This document shows positions 11,678 through 59,937 of a stretch of 64,000 bases of DNA, piece by piece. The stretch is from Diadophis punctatus similis. Lineage: Eukaryota; Chordata; Lepidosauria; Squamata; Dipsadidae. The stretch spans positions 44,958,496 to 45,022,495 of the forward strand of contig JALIGW010000003.1 in assembly GCA_023053685.1 (NCBI GenBank), read 5' to 3'. Within the stretch, counting starts at the first letter, position 1, and every line of letters begins with the position of its first letter. The notes below the pieces were generated by a model that had not been told where the DNA came from, made no database searches, and saw only the letters and a program-made list of their open reading frames with translations. The translations under genes and the position numbers were made by a program.

Positions 11678-13829
11678 CTCCTCTGTGCCTGGAGTAGAAC
11701 TCTCCAGTACACCAAGCTCCAAAGAAACTCAGGGCCAATCCAGATTTTACCACACACAGGCAGACAGACAACTTCTCTTAGGAAAGTCAACCGTAGATTT
11801 CCTTCTCAACTGTGTTGTGAACAATGAGTGTATACGAGGAGACACGTATAGCCCGCCTCCTTCTGCCCACACATCAGCTCAGGAGGAAGGAGTCAGGTTT
11901 CAAATTAGACACTCCCCTTGCAGGTACTTTCAAAGGACTCACCTTTTCTATGTGAAAGGTAGCCTTTATAGTAAATAGAAATAGCAGCCATGCCTGCCTA
12001 ATACAGATTTACTGCTAGTACCAATACTTTTTTGAAGTCTTAATAAACTTGCAGTGTAAATGAGTAAAGACATACTGTAACTTACTTTTATTCCTTGGAT
12101 ATATTTTTTAAAAAAATTCCTTTAATAATTTTATTAAACTTACCAAACTATAAAATACAAATAATGCAACTTAATCAATCTTCATTCATCTGATTAACAT
12201 TTCATTTGTTGATCTCACTTCCTCCTTCGGTAAGAAAGAACATCCAAAACAACTTAGAGCAGTTTTACTGTATTGCAAGGACAGATAATACATGTTGCTG
12301 AGAGAATGTTGGAAATTTAAAGGCAAAAAATAGTTTTCTGCAGCAAAAATCCTGATATATGAAATTTATAAATCTATTTGGGATACAGTTGATTGAATAG
12401 GCAATAGGCAATACTTCTAGTTTAAGAGAATGTGTTGTCTTGTAAGAGGTGGACAGCCATGATCTAAAGGGCAAGAGCTAATCAGCTGACTGGGTATTAC
12501 TTTCCTGCCTGTCATCCATTGCTGGTAGTTGTTTTGAGTTGCCAGTCATGTACGTTTCCTTGATCATATAATCACATGCCGATTGCAAGAGCTTGCAATT
12601 AGGTGGATAAATTAATGCAGCCTCTCATTATGAGAGGGTTGGTCATACTGAAAAATGTGTGTCTGCAGTTAATAGGTTCCTGCAGAGAATGACAATCACA
12701 GACAATTTTGTCATGCTGATGGACTGTAACATTCTTGTTCTTAAACAGAGGACATCTAGTGCTTTATAAAAAAAGGCACACCTTATACTAACATTAGCAT
12801 GTATGTAGGCCAGGTTTTTTTAGACTATCATGAGTGGAAAGTTTTTTTATAGTTACGTAATATCTGAATATCTAAGTTGCATCCCAAAGGCCAAATAAAG
12901 TAAATTAATTATTTATTCTTGGGCTGTATTTTGGATAATTTCTGCTTTGCAATTGAGTGAAAGGTTTTTTTTAAAAAAAGTCCACTTTATATGCAACAAG
13001 TGCATTTAAAGCCAATTTTAAATATAAATTAAATGGTTTATATCAGCAGGTGGCAGCACCTGTAAAATCAATATGCTCAAGTGGTGTGAATGTTGAGAGA
13101 TACAGAGGCCGGCCAATCTGCTGGTATGTCAGCTACTACCAGAAACATGTACTAACATGACTTATTTTTGGCCAACGACAAAGGTGGCTGCTTCATTCTG
13201 GCAATTTAAAGTTTGATCTAGACACGGCAGCAGCTGATTGCCTTTGCTTGAATTCGAAAGCTAAAATCACACCTAGTTAATTCTTGGAGGAACGCAGCCA
13301 GGAAATTCCAGGGTTGTAAACTTAACAGGGAAGTCAGAGGTAATGGAAAACAAGAGCATACCTTTTCCACAGTTGCCAGCAAAACTGCAAGGATTTCTCC
13401 AAATATCACAGGTGGCAGTGCTACTGTTGAGTTTTGTGACTGGTTACAAATACCACTTACCTTAATTATGGTATTTTTTTAAGCTTCATAAAATATTCTG
13501 AAATTTGTTATAATGGTATGTACCTTTATTTAAAATAGTGATTATACTGATTAAAGAAGTCTTAAGTCAGCAATCTTCTGAGATTGAGACGCTGGAAGGG
13601 AATCACACATAGGAGAGATCTTGAACACGCAGGGTAGAACTGGTGCCAGAACTTATTTCCAAATTGTCTGGTTTGAGTGCAACTGTGATCTTTCAGGACT
13701 TGGATATGGTCTTCCAGAGAGATCCAACCTTGGGTGCCTGGGAGCACTTCAGCTTGGATCATTTCTGGGCATGGTGGGCCAAAGGATTGGAGCAGCCTTA
13801 TAATGCAGGGGTGAGATGAGAGAGGCTGC
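11678..13829. other. MAPK13 promoter side of the MAPK13-MAPK14 spacer
   Basis: The MAPK13 5' UTR and promoter must lie in the first part. No CpG island, unlike MAPK14. No gene or repeat recognised in the rest. Confidence 0.55.
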
Positions 13830-13837
13830 CTCTAAGG

Positions 13838-14695
13838 CAGGGGTGGCCAAACCATGGCGCATGCGCCAAACATGGCGCATTGGATGATTACACACGGCGC
13901 AATGCATCCTTGCGCCTACTTATTTTTTTTTAATAAGTGTCATAACTGAATCCATCTTAATATTTTCAACACCAAAGTGATCTCAGTTCAATTCGTACAG
14001 CCTTCGGTAATGTTCAACTTCTCGGTGTCTGAAACTTAGAATGGAACTTGTGAGATGTTACTTTAGGCGGGTTTACAAACGTACGAATATTTTTATCGGT
14101 GTTGCCATTGCGCGTTCCTGTTCAAACGATCGCAAACACCACGCACTAGCAACACATCATGTGTTTGAAGTCATGTGCGAATGAACTGCGAGCTTTCGAT
14201 ATGGTCAGTCAGTTCTGAGTGAGCCATCGTGATGTGGAGTTTGAAGCAGTTTTTTATTGAGTGTACTAGCGTGTTTTTTGTATTGAGAGTGATTGAAAGA
14301 CAGATTCAAGATTAAATATATACTTGTATTACATTTGTCAAAGAAGAGCACCACTACTTTTTTTTGACGCGAACATAGAATTCAAATTCCACATAATTGA
14401 TATTCTGTGTGATACGCCATACGTACTTGTGATCTATTTGTTCTTTTTCACTTTTTTCAGTTTTATACTTTTCTATGCTTAAATTCCTGTTATCCATTAG
14501 TGCAAAAGAAAATTGAATTGCGTGATTGAGTTATTCCTTTTCCTCCCTTAAGCAAAGATGATCCAACCCCTTTCCCTATTTTACAACCCCAAACATGAAA
14601 GTAAGAAGGTAAAAAACGTGCTTGAGTTGTATGGCGCATCTGAACTCGTCTGTGAAAAAATTGGCGCATGGTATGCTTAAGGTTGGCCACGACTG
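13838..14695. mobile_element. hAT DNA transposon, 858 bp, with 8-bp target duplication
   Basis: Starts CAGGGGTGGCCAAAC and ends with the imperfect inverted GTTGGCCACGACTG. ATGGCGCATGCGCCAA near the left end is mirrored by TTGGCGCATGGTATGC near the right. CTCTAAGG at 13830-13837 and 14696-14703 is a perfect 8-bp target-site duplication, the hAT hallmark. No full transposase frame, so it is non-autonomous. Confidence 0.9.
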
Positions 14696-14921
14696 CTCTA
14701 AGGTGTGGCCTGATGCTCAGGAGCTATAGGGGAGGCAGCAAATGGGCTCATCTCTCCCATTGAGTTTTGTTGTTCCCAATAAAAATATTTTGTTTTGTGA
14801 GACTTAAGTTTTCAATCATTGTTTGGCTTGGTTTATAGATTGGAATTTGATCAATGAGCATGGTGGTGTGTCATTTTTTTATTTGGCCAAGTGTAAACAT
14901 TGTTTTGGGGAGGGGTTAAGG

Positions 14922-15217
14922 CCGTGATGGCGAACCTACGGCATGCGAAGCCATGTCACCCGGCACACGCGGCCTTGCCTGTTTGTTCCGGGTTTCTGGT
15001 GCGCATCCATGCGCCACAATCAGCTGTCCTTCGTGTGTGCGGCAGTGCCAAAAACCAGTGTGCGCATGTGCGCCGGCCAGCTGATTGTCGGGTGCGCATG
15101 CGCACTAGAACCCAGAAGTTCAACTTTTTCGGAGCACGGCCTCGATGAGCACGTGCACGTGTGATGTTTCCGCGCAAACTTTTTGGCACTCAGTGCCGAA
15201 AAGGTTCGCCATCATTG
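14922..15217. mobile_element. hAT MITE, 296 bp, CpG-rich
   Basis: Terminal inverted repeats around GTGATGGCGAACC and GGTTCGCCATCATTG. Flanked by GGTTAAGG (14914-14921) and GGTTAGGG (15218-15225), an 8-bp duplication with one mismatch. Several small open frames inside are artefacts of its composition. Confidence 0.85.
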
Positions 15218-15225
15218 GGTTAGGG

Positions 15226-16274
15226 AGTCATCACACAATTCCATTTGTCATTTTATAGGGTTGCATCACTACAGATGTTTGAAGAACTTTCATCCTAAAA
15301 ATTTATAATCCTTTGTATGCTTACAGTTTGAATAATATGGATGCAGCAAATGAAATTTTCTGCTTTTAATGATGAGAAAATTTACATTGATTTATGTTTA
15401 AATAAGCATTCATCGATAAAAGAGAAGCCAGGTTATTTTTGACAAATTTATGTACAATGCCAAGGATTAGAAATAGGAATGCAATACATTTTCTTAAACT
15501 AAGTGGGTCATGGGTGCAAATGTTAATTTCTTCAGGTTTGTATAAAAAAGCCCAATTGCAGAACTGACATTATTTAACTGGATCCAGAAATCTTTTTTAA
15601 AACCACTTATATTTTGTGCTTACAGGAGTGACCACCAGTATTTATTTACAGCACCTTTATCACCATGCACCACAAGGACCTATGGCATTTTAAAAAAATT
15701 CTAATCGTTTTTTATAATTAGATTAAACTTCAAACAGACTTAGTTTGGATTTTGATTCCAAAGCTTACTCTCAGGGATGAAGCAAAGCAAGTGCAACATT
15801 TAAAGGCAAATTAAAATATATGTGGTTAGTTAGGAAAAATATTGTTATGTGTAATATTGGGATCCAACTGTATGCATCATCAGGAAACTTTATCACAGTT
15901 AAACAGCAATTTATAAACACTATCAGTCCGTTTAGTCTGAAAAATAACTTTATTTTAAAACCAGTTGCATTGAGTGATCTCCTATTTGGCAAAACCATTT
16001 TAGAGCAGAATTCCTCTTTAAAGTGTGTACTTGCTATCATTCTAACAAGGAGTGCACTCCACAGGGGCCCCTTCATCTAAAATCTCAGCTTTGAGAGTTT
16101 CACTCACATATAAACTTACATGTTTTTTTAAAATTCCCTTTGTAGTATTTATGCATGAAAGTCACAGCTACAATAAAATGACAAGATAAAAATAAACTTC
16201 CTGTATATTTGACAGAATATATCTACATTTCCATCTGAATTCCCAGACCGCAGGTTCAACAGACAGGTGATTTT
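15226..16274. other. Spacer between hAT elements
   Basis: AT-rich, no gene seen. Contains a minus-strand AATAAA at 15954-15949 that could be a distal MAPK14 polyadenylation signal. Confidence 0.5.
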
Positions 16275-16282
16275 GTTTAGTT

Positions 16283-16422
16283 CAGGGGTCTCCAACCTTG
16301 GCAACTTTAAGACTTGTGGACTTCAATTCCCAGAATTCCTCAGCCAGCTTTGCTTTGCTGGCTGAGGAATTCTGGGAGTTGAAGTCCACAAGTCTTAAAG
16401 TTGCCAAGGTTGGAGGCCCCTG
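16283..16422. mobile_element. Palindromic hAT MITE with perfect 8-bp target duplication
   Basis: Near-perfect inverted repeat: CAGGGGTCTCCAACCTTGGC at the left end pairs with the right end, and the arms carry GACTTGTGGACTTCAA and CCCAGAATTCCTCAGCCAGC. The target duplication GTTTAGTT is at 16275-16282 and 16423-16430. Confidence 0.93.
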
Positions 16423-16430
16423 GTTTAGTT

Positions 16431-17338
16431 TACAGAAGGCCTCTGGACAAGAAGCATGAAGAAGCATTGTTCTCTGGACCTCAAGCTAAGGTTTCTTTGC
16501 AGAGGGGTCTGAACTGAAGAGAAAGGAAGGATCTGATGTCTTCATTATCCACATACCCTTTTCTTCCTTCCTTCCTTTAAAAAACAAAAACAGCTTCTTT
16601 GTACAAAAGGGATAAATACACAAAATCCCAAATCCATCAGAAAAAACAAAAAATATTGCAGAGCTTTCAAATAGGCATACAATTCATGCATGATGCCTGC
16701 ATTATATAAATTTCAGGAAATATTTTAAAAATAGGTTCTTGGTTATTCAGAATACCTGATGAACACAAAATACTTGAACTGAGGCCTCCCACTCATCCTT
16801 GTGCAGGGAAATGTTTCTTGAATTTACGAATACAATGAACTGAGTTCTTCTTCAGGCACATACCAGTTGATAAATGAACTGACGTTTAAAGCCACAGATA
16901 GAAAGTTAAAGAAAGATGCATATTTATCAGTTCCTTTCCTGTTAAAAGTGCCCAAAATATTAACCATAAATTGGACAAAATTAGAAGGATGCTAAATTGT
17001 ATGGCTCTAACTCTGATAACCGAATACATTAATTTATTGGCTGAGTTGCCTCTTCCAAAATAATATAAGCAAGCCTACATGCTTGTACAGCTACAACATG
17101 CAAAAGCCCATATTTCATCTGAAGATGGTTTAGAAAACAGTAGCATAGCAGAGGTGAGACATCTCAGACTTGGGCAGAGAAATAAGAGAAATGACCAAAT
17201 TGCTTCAAGAGGAATGGCTGGAATATCTGTGTCTTGATTACAGTAGTCAGGAGGGGAATACCTAGGTATTTTGAGGCCTGCACTTCAAAAAGACGCAACC
17301 TCCAAATTCCATTGTTGAGACTTAGTTTACTCTCAGTC
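16431..17338. other. Possible distal MAPK14 3' UTR or spacer
   Basis: No gene seen. A minus-strand AATAAA at 17038-17033 is the nearest clear polyadenylation hexamer to the MAPK14 stop. Confidence 0.45.
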
Positions 17339-17346
17339 ATTTAAGG

Positions 17347-17479
17347 CAGTGCTTCTCAACCTCAGAAACTTTAAAATGTGTGGACTTCAACTCCCAGAAT
17401 CCCCCAGCCAGAATGTAGATTGGAGAAATCTGGGAGTTGAAGCCATATTCCTTAAAGCTGCCAAAGTTGAGAAACACTG
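17347..17479. mobile_element. Palindromic hAT MITE, diverged
   Basis: CAGTGCTTCTCAACCT at the left end is mirrored by AGTTGAGAAACACTG at the right. The arms share the GGACTTCAACTCCCAGAAT core of this family. Perfect target duplication ATTTAAGG at 17339-17346 and 17480-17487. Probably transcribed in the MAPK14 3' UTR. Confidence 0.92.
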
Positions 17480-17487
17480 ATTTAAGG

Positions 17488-18090
17488 CACAAACTTTTTT
17501 AAAAAACAACAACAACACCTGTTTCATATTAAAGACAGCCAGACATTCAGGAGTCAACTTTTCTGCTATTATAAAATAGTGGGGAGACTTTGTGGGAATA
17601 AGTAACTGAAATAAATCCGCTACTCCCTCATCTCGGAAAGCAGGGAGCACAGTTCAAGTAATAGTTCAGTTTCCATTTTCTAAGTCTTTTCTTGGTAGAA
17701 GAGCCATTTAATGGCAACAATTTCTACTGAGCATCTGAAATCTCAGCTTCCCTGCATACTATCTGCCTAGACCTAGAGCAATGAAAGCTGATTATCAGCA
17801 GTAAAAGCGAAAAAGCAATCAAACAGGTCTGTAGAAACATGTCCCAAACTGTGTACAAAAATACAAGAGAACATGCAATTTTATACAGGTTCTGTATAAA
17901 TATTCCCCTCTGAATCTTTCTTTTCCTTCCTTTTCATTCAACACATTCACACGTACGCACACATACACACGTGCACACATCCTCCCCCAAGGAGAATCTT
18001 CATGGCAAGAGGCACTTGAACAATATGTGGAGAATTCCTATGAAAAAGATGTTCCCCTCACAGTGATATGGGACAAAGAGAAACAGGTTC
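17488..18090 (-). other. MAPK14 3' UTR, proximal part
   Basis: Directly follows the stop codon on the minus strand. The extent is inferred; no polyadenylation hexamer lies within it. Confidence 0.65.
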
Positions 18091-54617
<36,527 letters not shown>

Positions 54618-54732
54618 CTAAGGAGACCGGAGCTGGTTTAAGAGTCGAGCGGGCACCCAAGCAATGACGAAGTCACGCCAGTCTGACTTCTCCGAACCTC
54701 TTCCTAGATCCTCGACCAATCGATCGCAGAGG

Positions 54733-54742
54733 TATCGCGAGA
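54733..54742. promoter_or_regulatory. Variant TATCGCGAGA element
   Basis: TATCGCGAGATCTA shares 12 bases with the perfect element 94 bp away (TCGCGAGATCTA in both). Lies about 450 bp upstream of the MAPK14 start codon. Confidence 0.5.
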
Positions 54743-54826
54743 TCTACGGCTCGGAATCGCTAGAGGCAATGCCCCAATATGGAACCTGGTTCTTGCGGCC
54801 TATACGAGCGCAGCCCTCTAGGATGG

Positions 54827-54836
54827 TCTCGCGAGA
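54827..54836. promoter_or_regulatory. Perfect TCTCGCGAGA palindrome
   Basis: This 10-bp palindrome is a known core-promoter motif of many vertebrate CpG-island genes, bound by Kaiso-type factors. It sits 540 bp upstream of the MAPK14 start. Use as a promoter element is inferred. Confidence 0.6.
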
Positions 54837-55128
54837 TCTAGGCGGAGAAAGGGAGAGAAACGGAGGAAGGCGGAGTTTGAGGCAATCCTAGGAGTTGCCT
54901 TCCTGGGGGGGGGGGGGGTTAGTTTGACAGCGGGAGCCCGTTTTTATATCTTGCTTTTCCTCCCCGTTGCTATATGGGAAAGGCTGCAGCTCGGAGCTTT
55001 TAGGCGAAGAAGCGCCGTAATTTCATTGCGACATGTCTAAGGCAGCCTCTTTGATTTAGCGATTAACGTGAATTCCTGTAATGAAAAGTGCTTTTTTTAA
55101 AGCTCGTTTTTGCTTAACCAGCCTAAAT

Positions 55129-55235
55129 GCCTATTCAGGCATTTGGTTGTCCCAAAGGTGCTTTTTCAAGAGGCAAGTGGACTTTCTGGTTTTCTTTGAA
55201 GACGTTTCGCTTCTCATCCAAGAAGCTTCCTCAGT
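55129..55235. mobile_element. Fold-back element, one arm, with 15-bp target duplication
   Basis: GGTGCTTTTTCAAGAGGCAA through CGCTTCTCATCCAAGAAGC. Flanked by perfect direct repeats TTAACCAGCCTAAAT at 55114-55128 and 55236-55250. Lies between the MAPK14 and SRPK1 promoters. Confidence 0.85.
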
Positions 55236-55250
55236 TTAACCAGCCTAAAT

Positions 55251-55979
55251 TACTGGACCTGCTGGATTTCCGTTTATTTTAAATCCAATTTGCTTTACTC
55301 CACAACAGTGTTGTCCAGCCTTATTCAAGAAATCAAAAGCGCCCACCCTGCTTCGTTTCCTTGTACTGACCCAGTGTTGATGCCATATATTCACCCGTAT
55401 GCAGAATCGAGTTGGTGTTTTGCTGGTTTGCCCATCTTCTCCTACTCTTGGCAAATGGGCAACTTACTAACAGGCACTGCTCGTTTCCGTCTCCCCCACC
55501 CCCAGGAACAGGATCTGTAAGGGGAATCACGCTTTATACATTATATTACCTTCAACTTATTTGTTAAATGTACACAGCCACCCATCTCACACAGTGACCT
55601 ACAAGAGGGAGACCTACAAGAATAAAAAAGTACCAAAAATCCATTTAAAATGTAGAGGACATATCAGATATTAGATGCCGCTCTGCGGAAAGATACTTCT
55701 TGAAGAATGCGAAAATAACACAACCCTAAATCTCACGTTAAAAGTCGATCCCCAAACACATCAGGAACGCCTCTAACAGCCGTCTCAAAACGGCTCGCAA
55801 TTCTGCAGCAGTTTCGGACGCTGCGACCTGCCACGCCACCTGCTGATGGATAGGGACCCATCAGAAACCAGTTGCCGGAACAATCGCTCGGATTGGGACC
55901 CCGAAAGGCGTTCTTGCCCCTTTGAATCTCATGTCGGCTGTGCCTATGACTTGAAACTTCGCCCGCAAGCAGAATTGAC
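55251..55979. other. Intergenic between MAPK14 and SRPK1
   Basis: No gene; no SLC26A8 exon seen. A short L2-like tail at about 55555-55610. Confidence 0.55.
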
Positions 55980-56470
55980 GGCGGATACGTCACAATTCTC
56001 TGTCTAGCGACGGCACCTCACTACCGCACGCCAGGCGGAGTTTTTAACCCTTGCCCCGCTCTCTGACCCCGCCAAATCTTGCGAAAACCGAAAGGGAAAA
56101 CAGCGGGCTGCGGAGGGGGAAGCGCATGCGCTCCGCCCATGGGACAGGGGGAGGCGGCCGAGGAGCCTAACGCGCGGCTTCGCCCTCCCATGCAGAGGAG
56201 GAGGGGGCGGTGCCGTACGCGCTTGGAAGAGCCGGGGGGCGTGGCTTTCCTTAGTAGTCCCAGCTCGGAAGGAAGTGACAGCAGCGGCGCCGAAGAAATT
56301 TGGTGGCGCGCACAACGGCGCGCGAAGATACCGGCCGTACGCACGCGCCGGCCGGCCCGCCCACGCCCGGCGCAGGCGCAAAGAACATCTTTAGAGCGCA
56401 CGCGCGGGAGCTCAGAGGGGCTGCCGTCGCTGGCCGCCATGGAACGGAAAGGTGAGCGCGTTGGGCTTTT
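55980..56470. promoter_or_regulatory. CpG island and promoter of SRPK1
   Basis: Strongly CpG-rich to the SRPK1 start codon. Contains NRF1-type sites GCGCATGCGC at 56122-56131 and GCGCAGGCGC at 56370-56379, and GC-box-like stretches. Open frames here on both strands are by-products of the high G+C content. Confidence 0.8.
56439..56451 (+). CDS. SRPK1: SRPK1 coding exon 1
   Basis: 13-nt coding part, MERK plus one base, followed by GTGAGC. It is too short to recognise alone; its identity rests on joining exactly to 56895-56955. Confidence 0.88.
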
Positions 56471-56955
56471 TTTTTCTCCCTCCGGTTTCCCCTCCCCTTT
56501 GCTTAATTCGCCTCAGGTAGAGGTTGCTCTTCTTGGTCCTCCTTTAATTTGAATTCAACCTGCTGCTCTGATCTAAATAATCTGGGTTCTGGGTTCTTTT
56601 TAGGATACTAAATATATATATGCCTGTTGCATTTTTCAGGTATGTTGACAGTGATGTACTTAAGCGTCTGCTTAGCTGTCCCCTTTGTGCGTACGAGGTG
56701 GAGAGTATGATGCTTTGTCTCCACTTAGGTTACGTTCTTAAGGAAATAAAAATAATCTGACGGCGGCATATATAATTGAAATCGAACATAAATGGTGCCT
56801 CTACTAAAGGATTGGTAAACCAAAGATGATGCCACAAATTAAACTTTGTGTGCCCGATTTTGATTCAGCTTTCTTCTGCCCCATCTCTTTTCAGTTTTAG
56901 CATTGCAAGCCCGAAAGAAACGGACCAAAGCCAAGAAAGAAAAGGCCCAGAGAAA
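56439..56955 (+). CDS. SRPK1: SRPK1, SR-protein kinase 1, first two coding exons
   Basis: Join of 56439-56451 (ATG GAA CGG AAA G, donor GTGAGC) and 56895-56955 (acceptor CTTTTCAG, donor GTAAGT). Together they read MERK, VLALQARKKRTKAKKEK, AQR, and part of a Lys codon: the basic N-terminus of SRPK1, a kinase that phosphorylates RS domains of splicing factors. The first exon sits at the end of a CpG island, and its GCCGCCATGG context fits both a Kozak site and a YY1-type element over the start. Exon 3 (the acidic stretch before the kinase domain) is not seen up to 64000, so intron 2 exceeds 7 kb. It diverges from MAPK14. Confidence 0.92.
56895..56955 (+). CDS. SRPK1: SRPK1 coding exon 2
   Basis: 61 nt, reading (V)LALQARKKRTKAKKEKAQR(K). 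A strong pyrimidine tract and CAG precede it; GTAAGT follows. Confidence 0.92.
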
Positions 56956-58257
56956 GTAAGTGTTCCCCATTGGGTTTCAAATGAAGGTAATTGTTGAAAG
57001 TTGTATATTCTGAACTGAAATAAAGGGGGAAAAGTCTAGTAAACATTTCTGTGTAACCCAGTATTACCACTGTTCCTACCAGCCTGACCTTATGGCAGCA
57101 TGTGTATTAAAAGTATGTGTTTAATCTATTAATACATTTAGCAATTTTTTTAAAATAAGTTTAATGGAATTAATCATAGAAATGCTACTAGGATATTTGA
57201 ATCACATATGAAACATAGAGCTGGACTTACATTGTATGTTCTCGCCACCCTGGGTATTCTGCTTCTGTACTTTAATTTTCATGATTGTTATTTGGGTCAA
57301 AATAGCCATTTAAGGGCTTTATGGGAAAACCCTACCTGCTGCCTCTGAGAGAACTGAAATATCTAAAGTGCCTTCTGGATTTGCACCATTCCCCCCCCCC
57401 CCACTTCTTCCTTGTTTAGCTAAAGGCTTTGCTTTATGCAACTTGAGTATCGTAGTTCAGTTTAATTCTAAAGCTTCATTTTATAGCCATGGGCAAAGCA
57501 GGAACTCCACATTTTTTTTGCAATTTATTTGAATTTTATTTATTTTTATACGATGGAACTACCTTCTCTGACCTGCTGTCCTGCAGGTTTTTTTTTGTTT
57601 TTTGTTTTGTGAACACACAAAACAAGACAAAACAAAACGTATCACAAATAGGTGGGGCATTTGTAACCCCCTTTCCATCAAAAGCTGTTGTCGGATAATT
57701 ACATTTTATACAGTATTTCATTTAATATTCATATTACTCTCACATTACCTATCCTATTGTACAATATACCTTCTAAAACCTTTACAAGATTACATGGAAA
57801 TACACCTTTATAATTTTCTTTTACTCTATCTTACTGTTAACTAAGGCATTAGCTCCACATTTTAACAGTACTGATTTATACCTTGCCTTCAGCTCCCACC
57901 TTCTAAAGCTTCTGATATATTTCAGTTAGACTTACTATTGAATAACAGAAAATTGTTTGTATGGTGAGGAGCTCTTTATTTACATTTAATTCAATTGTCT
58001 ATGATTTAATACCCTGTAGAACATTTTTAAGGCTGTAATGTACACACTGGCAAGTGTGTAAGCCTATTGCACACTAATTTACTTATTGGATTTTTATTTT
58101 TAAGGAAGTTACCATCGTGTGACTCTTGATGACCACAAAGAATAAAATTCCATGGTCCAAATAATACTGTAATAAATGCAACCATTAAAATGTGTCATTA
58201 ATTGGCTATCAATGATATGTAAATAACCCCTGAAGCTCTGTCCTAACTACTTAAAAA
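56956..58257. other. SRPK1 intron 2, first part
   Basis: (C)n at about 57390-57402 and A/T-rich simple tracts near 57590; otherwise nothing. Confidence 0.5.
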
Positions 58258-58498
58258 AGAGCCGAGATGGTGCAGTGGTTAAATGCACCACTGCAGGCTA
58301 CTGCTAGTTCAGCGGTTCAGCAGTTCAAATCTCACTGGCTCAAGGTTGACTCAGCCTTCCATCCTTCTGAGGTCGGTAAAATGAGGACCCAGATTGTTGG
58401 GGGCAATATGCTGAACTCTGTAAACCGCTTAGAGAGGGCTGTAAAGCACTATGAAGCGGTATATAAGTCTAAGTGCTATTGCTATTGCTATTGCTATT
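58258..58498 (+). mobile_element. tRNA-derived SINE with CTATTG tail
   Basis: Same family as 21798-22035; the tail has four TGCTAT units. Confidence 0.87.
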
Positions 58499-58907
58499 CA
58501 TAAGAGCTCCTTTTTGCTTCCAGAAAACCACTAGGGTCAGTGCAATTCTAACCTCTTATGTCACATCATGGGTTCCATAACAGAGAAAACATCCTGGGTT
58601 GTTCTGATTTCATGATAATGGAAAACTACAATTTTTTATTGGTTAGACTAATACTGTTTGAATTAGACAATCCTGAATGTGCTTCAGCCCTAAGCCATAT
58701 AGAACTGCAGTCATTAGAAGCTTATGAACAGAGTAAACCTTTAATTTACTGCACTAATAAGGTGAAAATATGTCCATCAAAGCAATATATCTATATATGT
58801 ACATGAAATTGGGATGAGTCATTAGGCATTTGCAGTTATCATACATGAGACATATGGGAAATGGTGACTAGATATGGACAGATTGTTGCATCTAAGTTCC
58901 ATTAAGT

Positions 58908-59030
58908 TTGTGTGTGTGTATACACATACATACACATATACATGTATGTATATGTGTATGTATGTGTATGTAGAATATATGTATGTATGTGTATATATGT
59001 ATACACACACACACAAACACACACACACAT
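58908..59030. repeat. Mixed (GT)/(TATG)/(AC) microsatellite
   Basis: GT run, then TATG/CATA units, then AC run; partly self-complementary. Confidence 0.95.
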
Positions 59031-59876
59031 TCTCATATAATGTTAATGTAGAATATAAAATACCCTGGACTGTGCACATTTACCTTCTCAAATGAGCTCT
59101 GCAAAGAAGCAACAGCAATGAGGTCTCTTTACTGCAGTTCACAAACAACAAAAGCAAAAATGCACTTTTTCAGCTGTTGGTTTGAAGCTGTTTCCAATTG
59201 CATGTGTATGAAACATAATTCTGACATTTGGCATTCTGAAACTAGAGAATCATAACAGTAAGAATTCTTATAATGCACAAATAGTATATAGTTTTGCATT
59301 TGACAGCCTGCATGAAAAGTAACTGCATAATGTAGTGATAACACCATGATAATATAATCAATGAACTCTTCACAGAAAGAAATTCAATTGCAGCACTAAA
59401 TCTGTCTGTTGGACATGCAGCAATGTTACTTTTTATCTTTATTTTTATGTTTTTTCCCCCTTCACTGTCATACTCTTGTACCCCTTTAACTTATCCAGGC
59501 AATCACTAGCAGGGATGAATTTGGTTAATGCTTTCTCCAAGTTTCTGTGATTTAGAGGAATTTAAACAGAAGAATGTTAAACAGAAGAATTTGGACATAT
59601 TCAAAAGTTCTGGGACAAAACTATAGTAATTTGTTTGTTCTTTGGTTGGAAATTTAAAATAGCTTTTTTGGTTTACAACATTTAATCCACCTTTAGGATG
59701 CACGTGGTAATTTGTAGAAATAGAAATTGCAATCAGTCCTTGAGCATTAGTAAAATGTTGTTTGGTTTTGTGGGAAAAGCTATAAATCATTAATAGGCAT
59801 CAACAAAGTAGTTTCTGGTCATTTTTATTTGTTTATTCAGAAGAGTTTATCAAAAGGAATAAATATATCTGGGTTT

Positions 59877-59937
59877 TAGTTAAGCAGGCTTGGATCCGAT
59901 TGGGAGACTATCAAGGAATACCAGATGGCTATGCTAT
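59877..59937 (+). pseudogene. 5S rRNA-derived retropseudogene fragment
   Basis: TTAAGCAGG, TTGGAT, TGGGAGACTATCAAGGAATA and CCAGATGGCTATGCTAT align in order with the 3' half of vertebrate 5S rRNA (TAAGCAGG, TTGGATGGGAGACCGCCTGG, GAATACCGGGTGCTGTAGGC), including part of the internal promoter. An A-rich AAAAGGAAAAAAAGG tail follows, suggesting retroposition. The first half is missing, so it is not a functional 5S gene. Confidence 0.75.

Noticed and set aside
14490..15189. Small open frames of 66-82 codons between 14.5 and 15.2 kb
   Set aside because: They lie within two hAT elements with clear target duplications; none resembles a transposase.
56004..56552. Overlapping open frames of 125-157 codons on both strands
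   Set aside because: All lie in the SRPK1 CpG island and are arginine/proline/alanine-rich by composition. The only real coding here is MERK at 56439.
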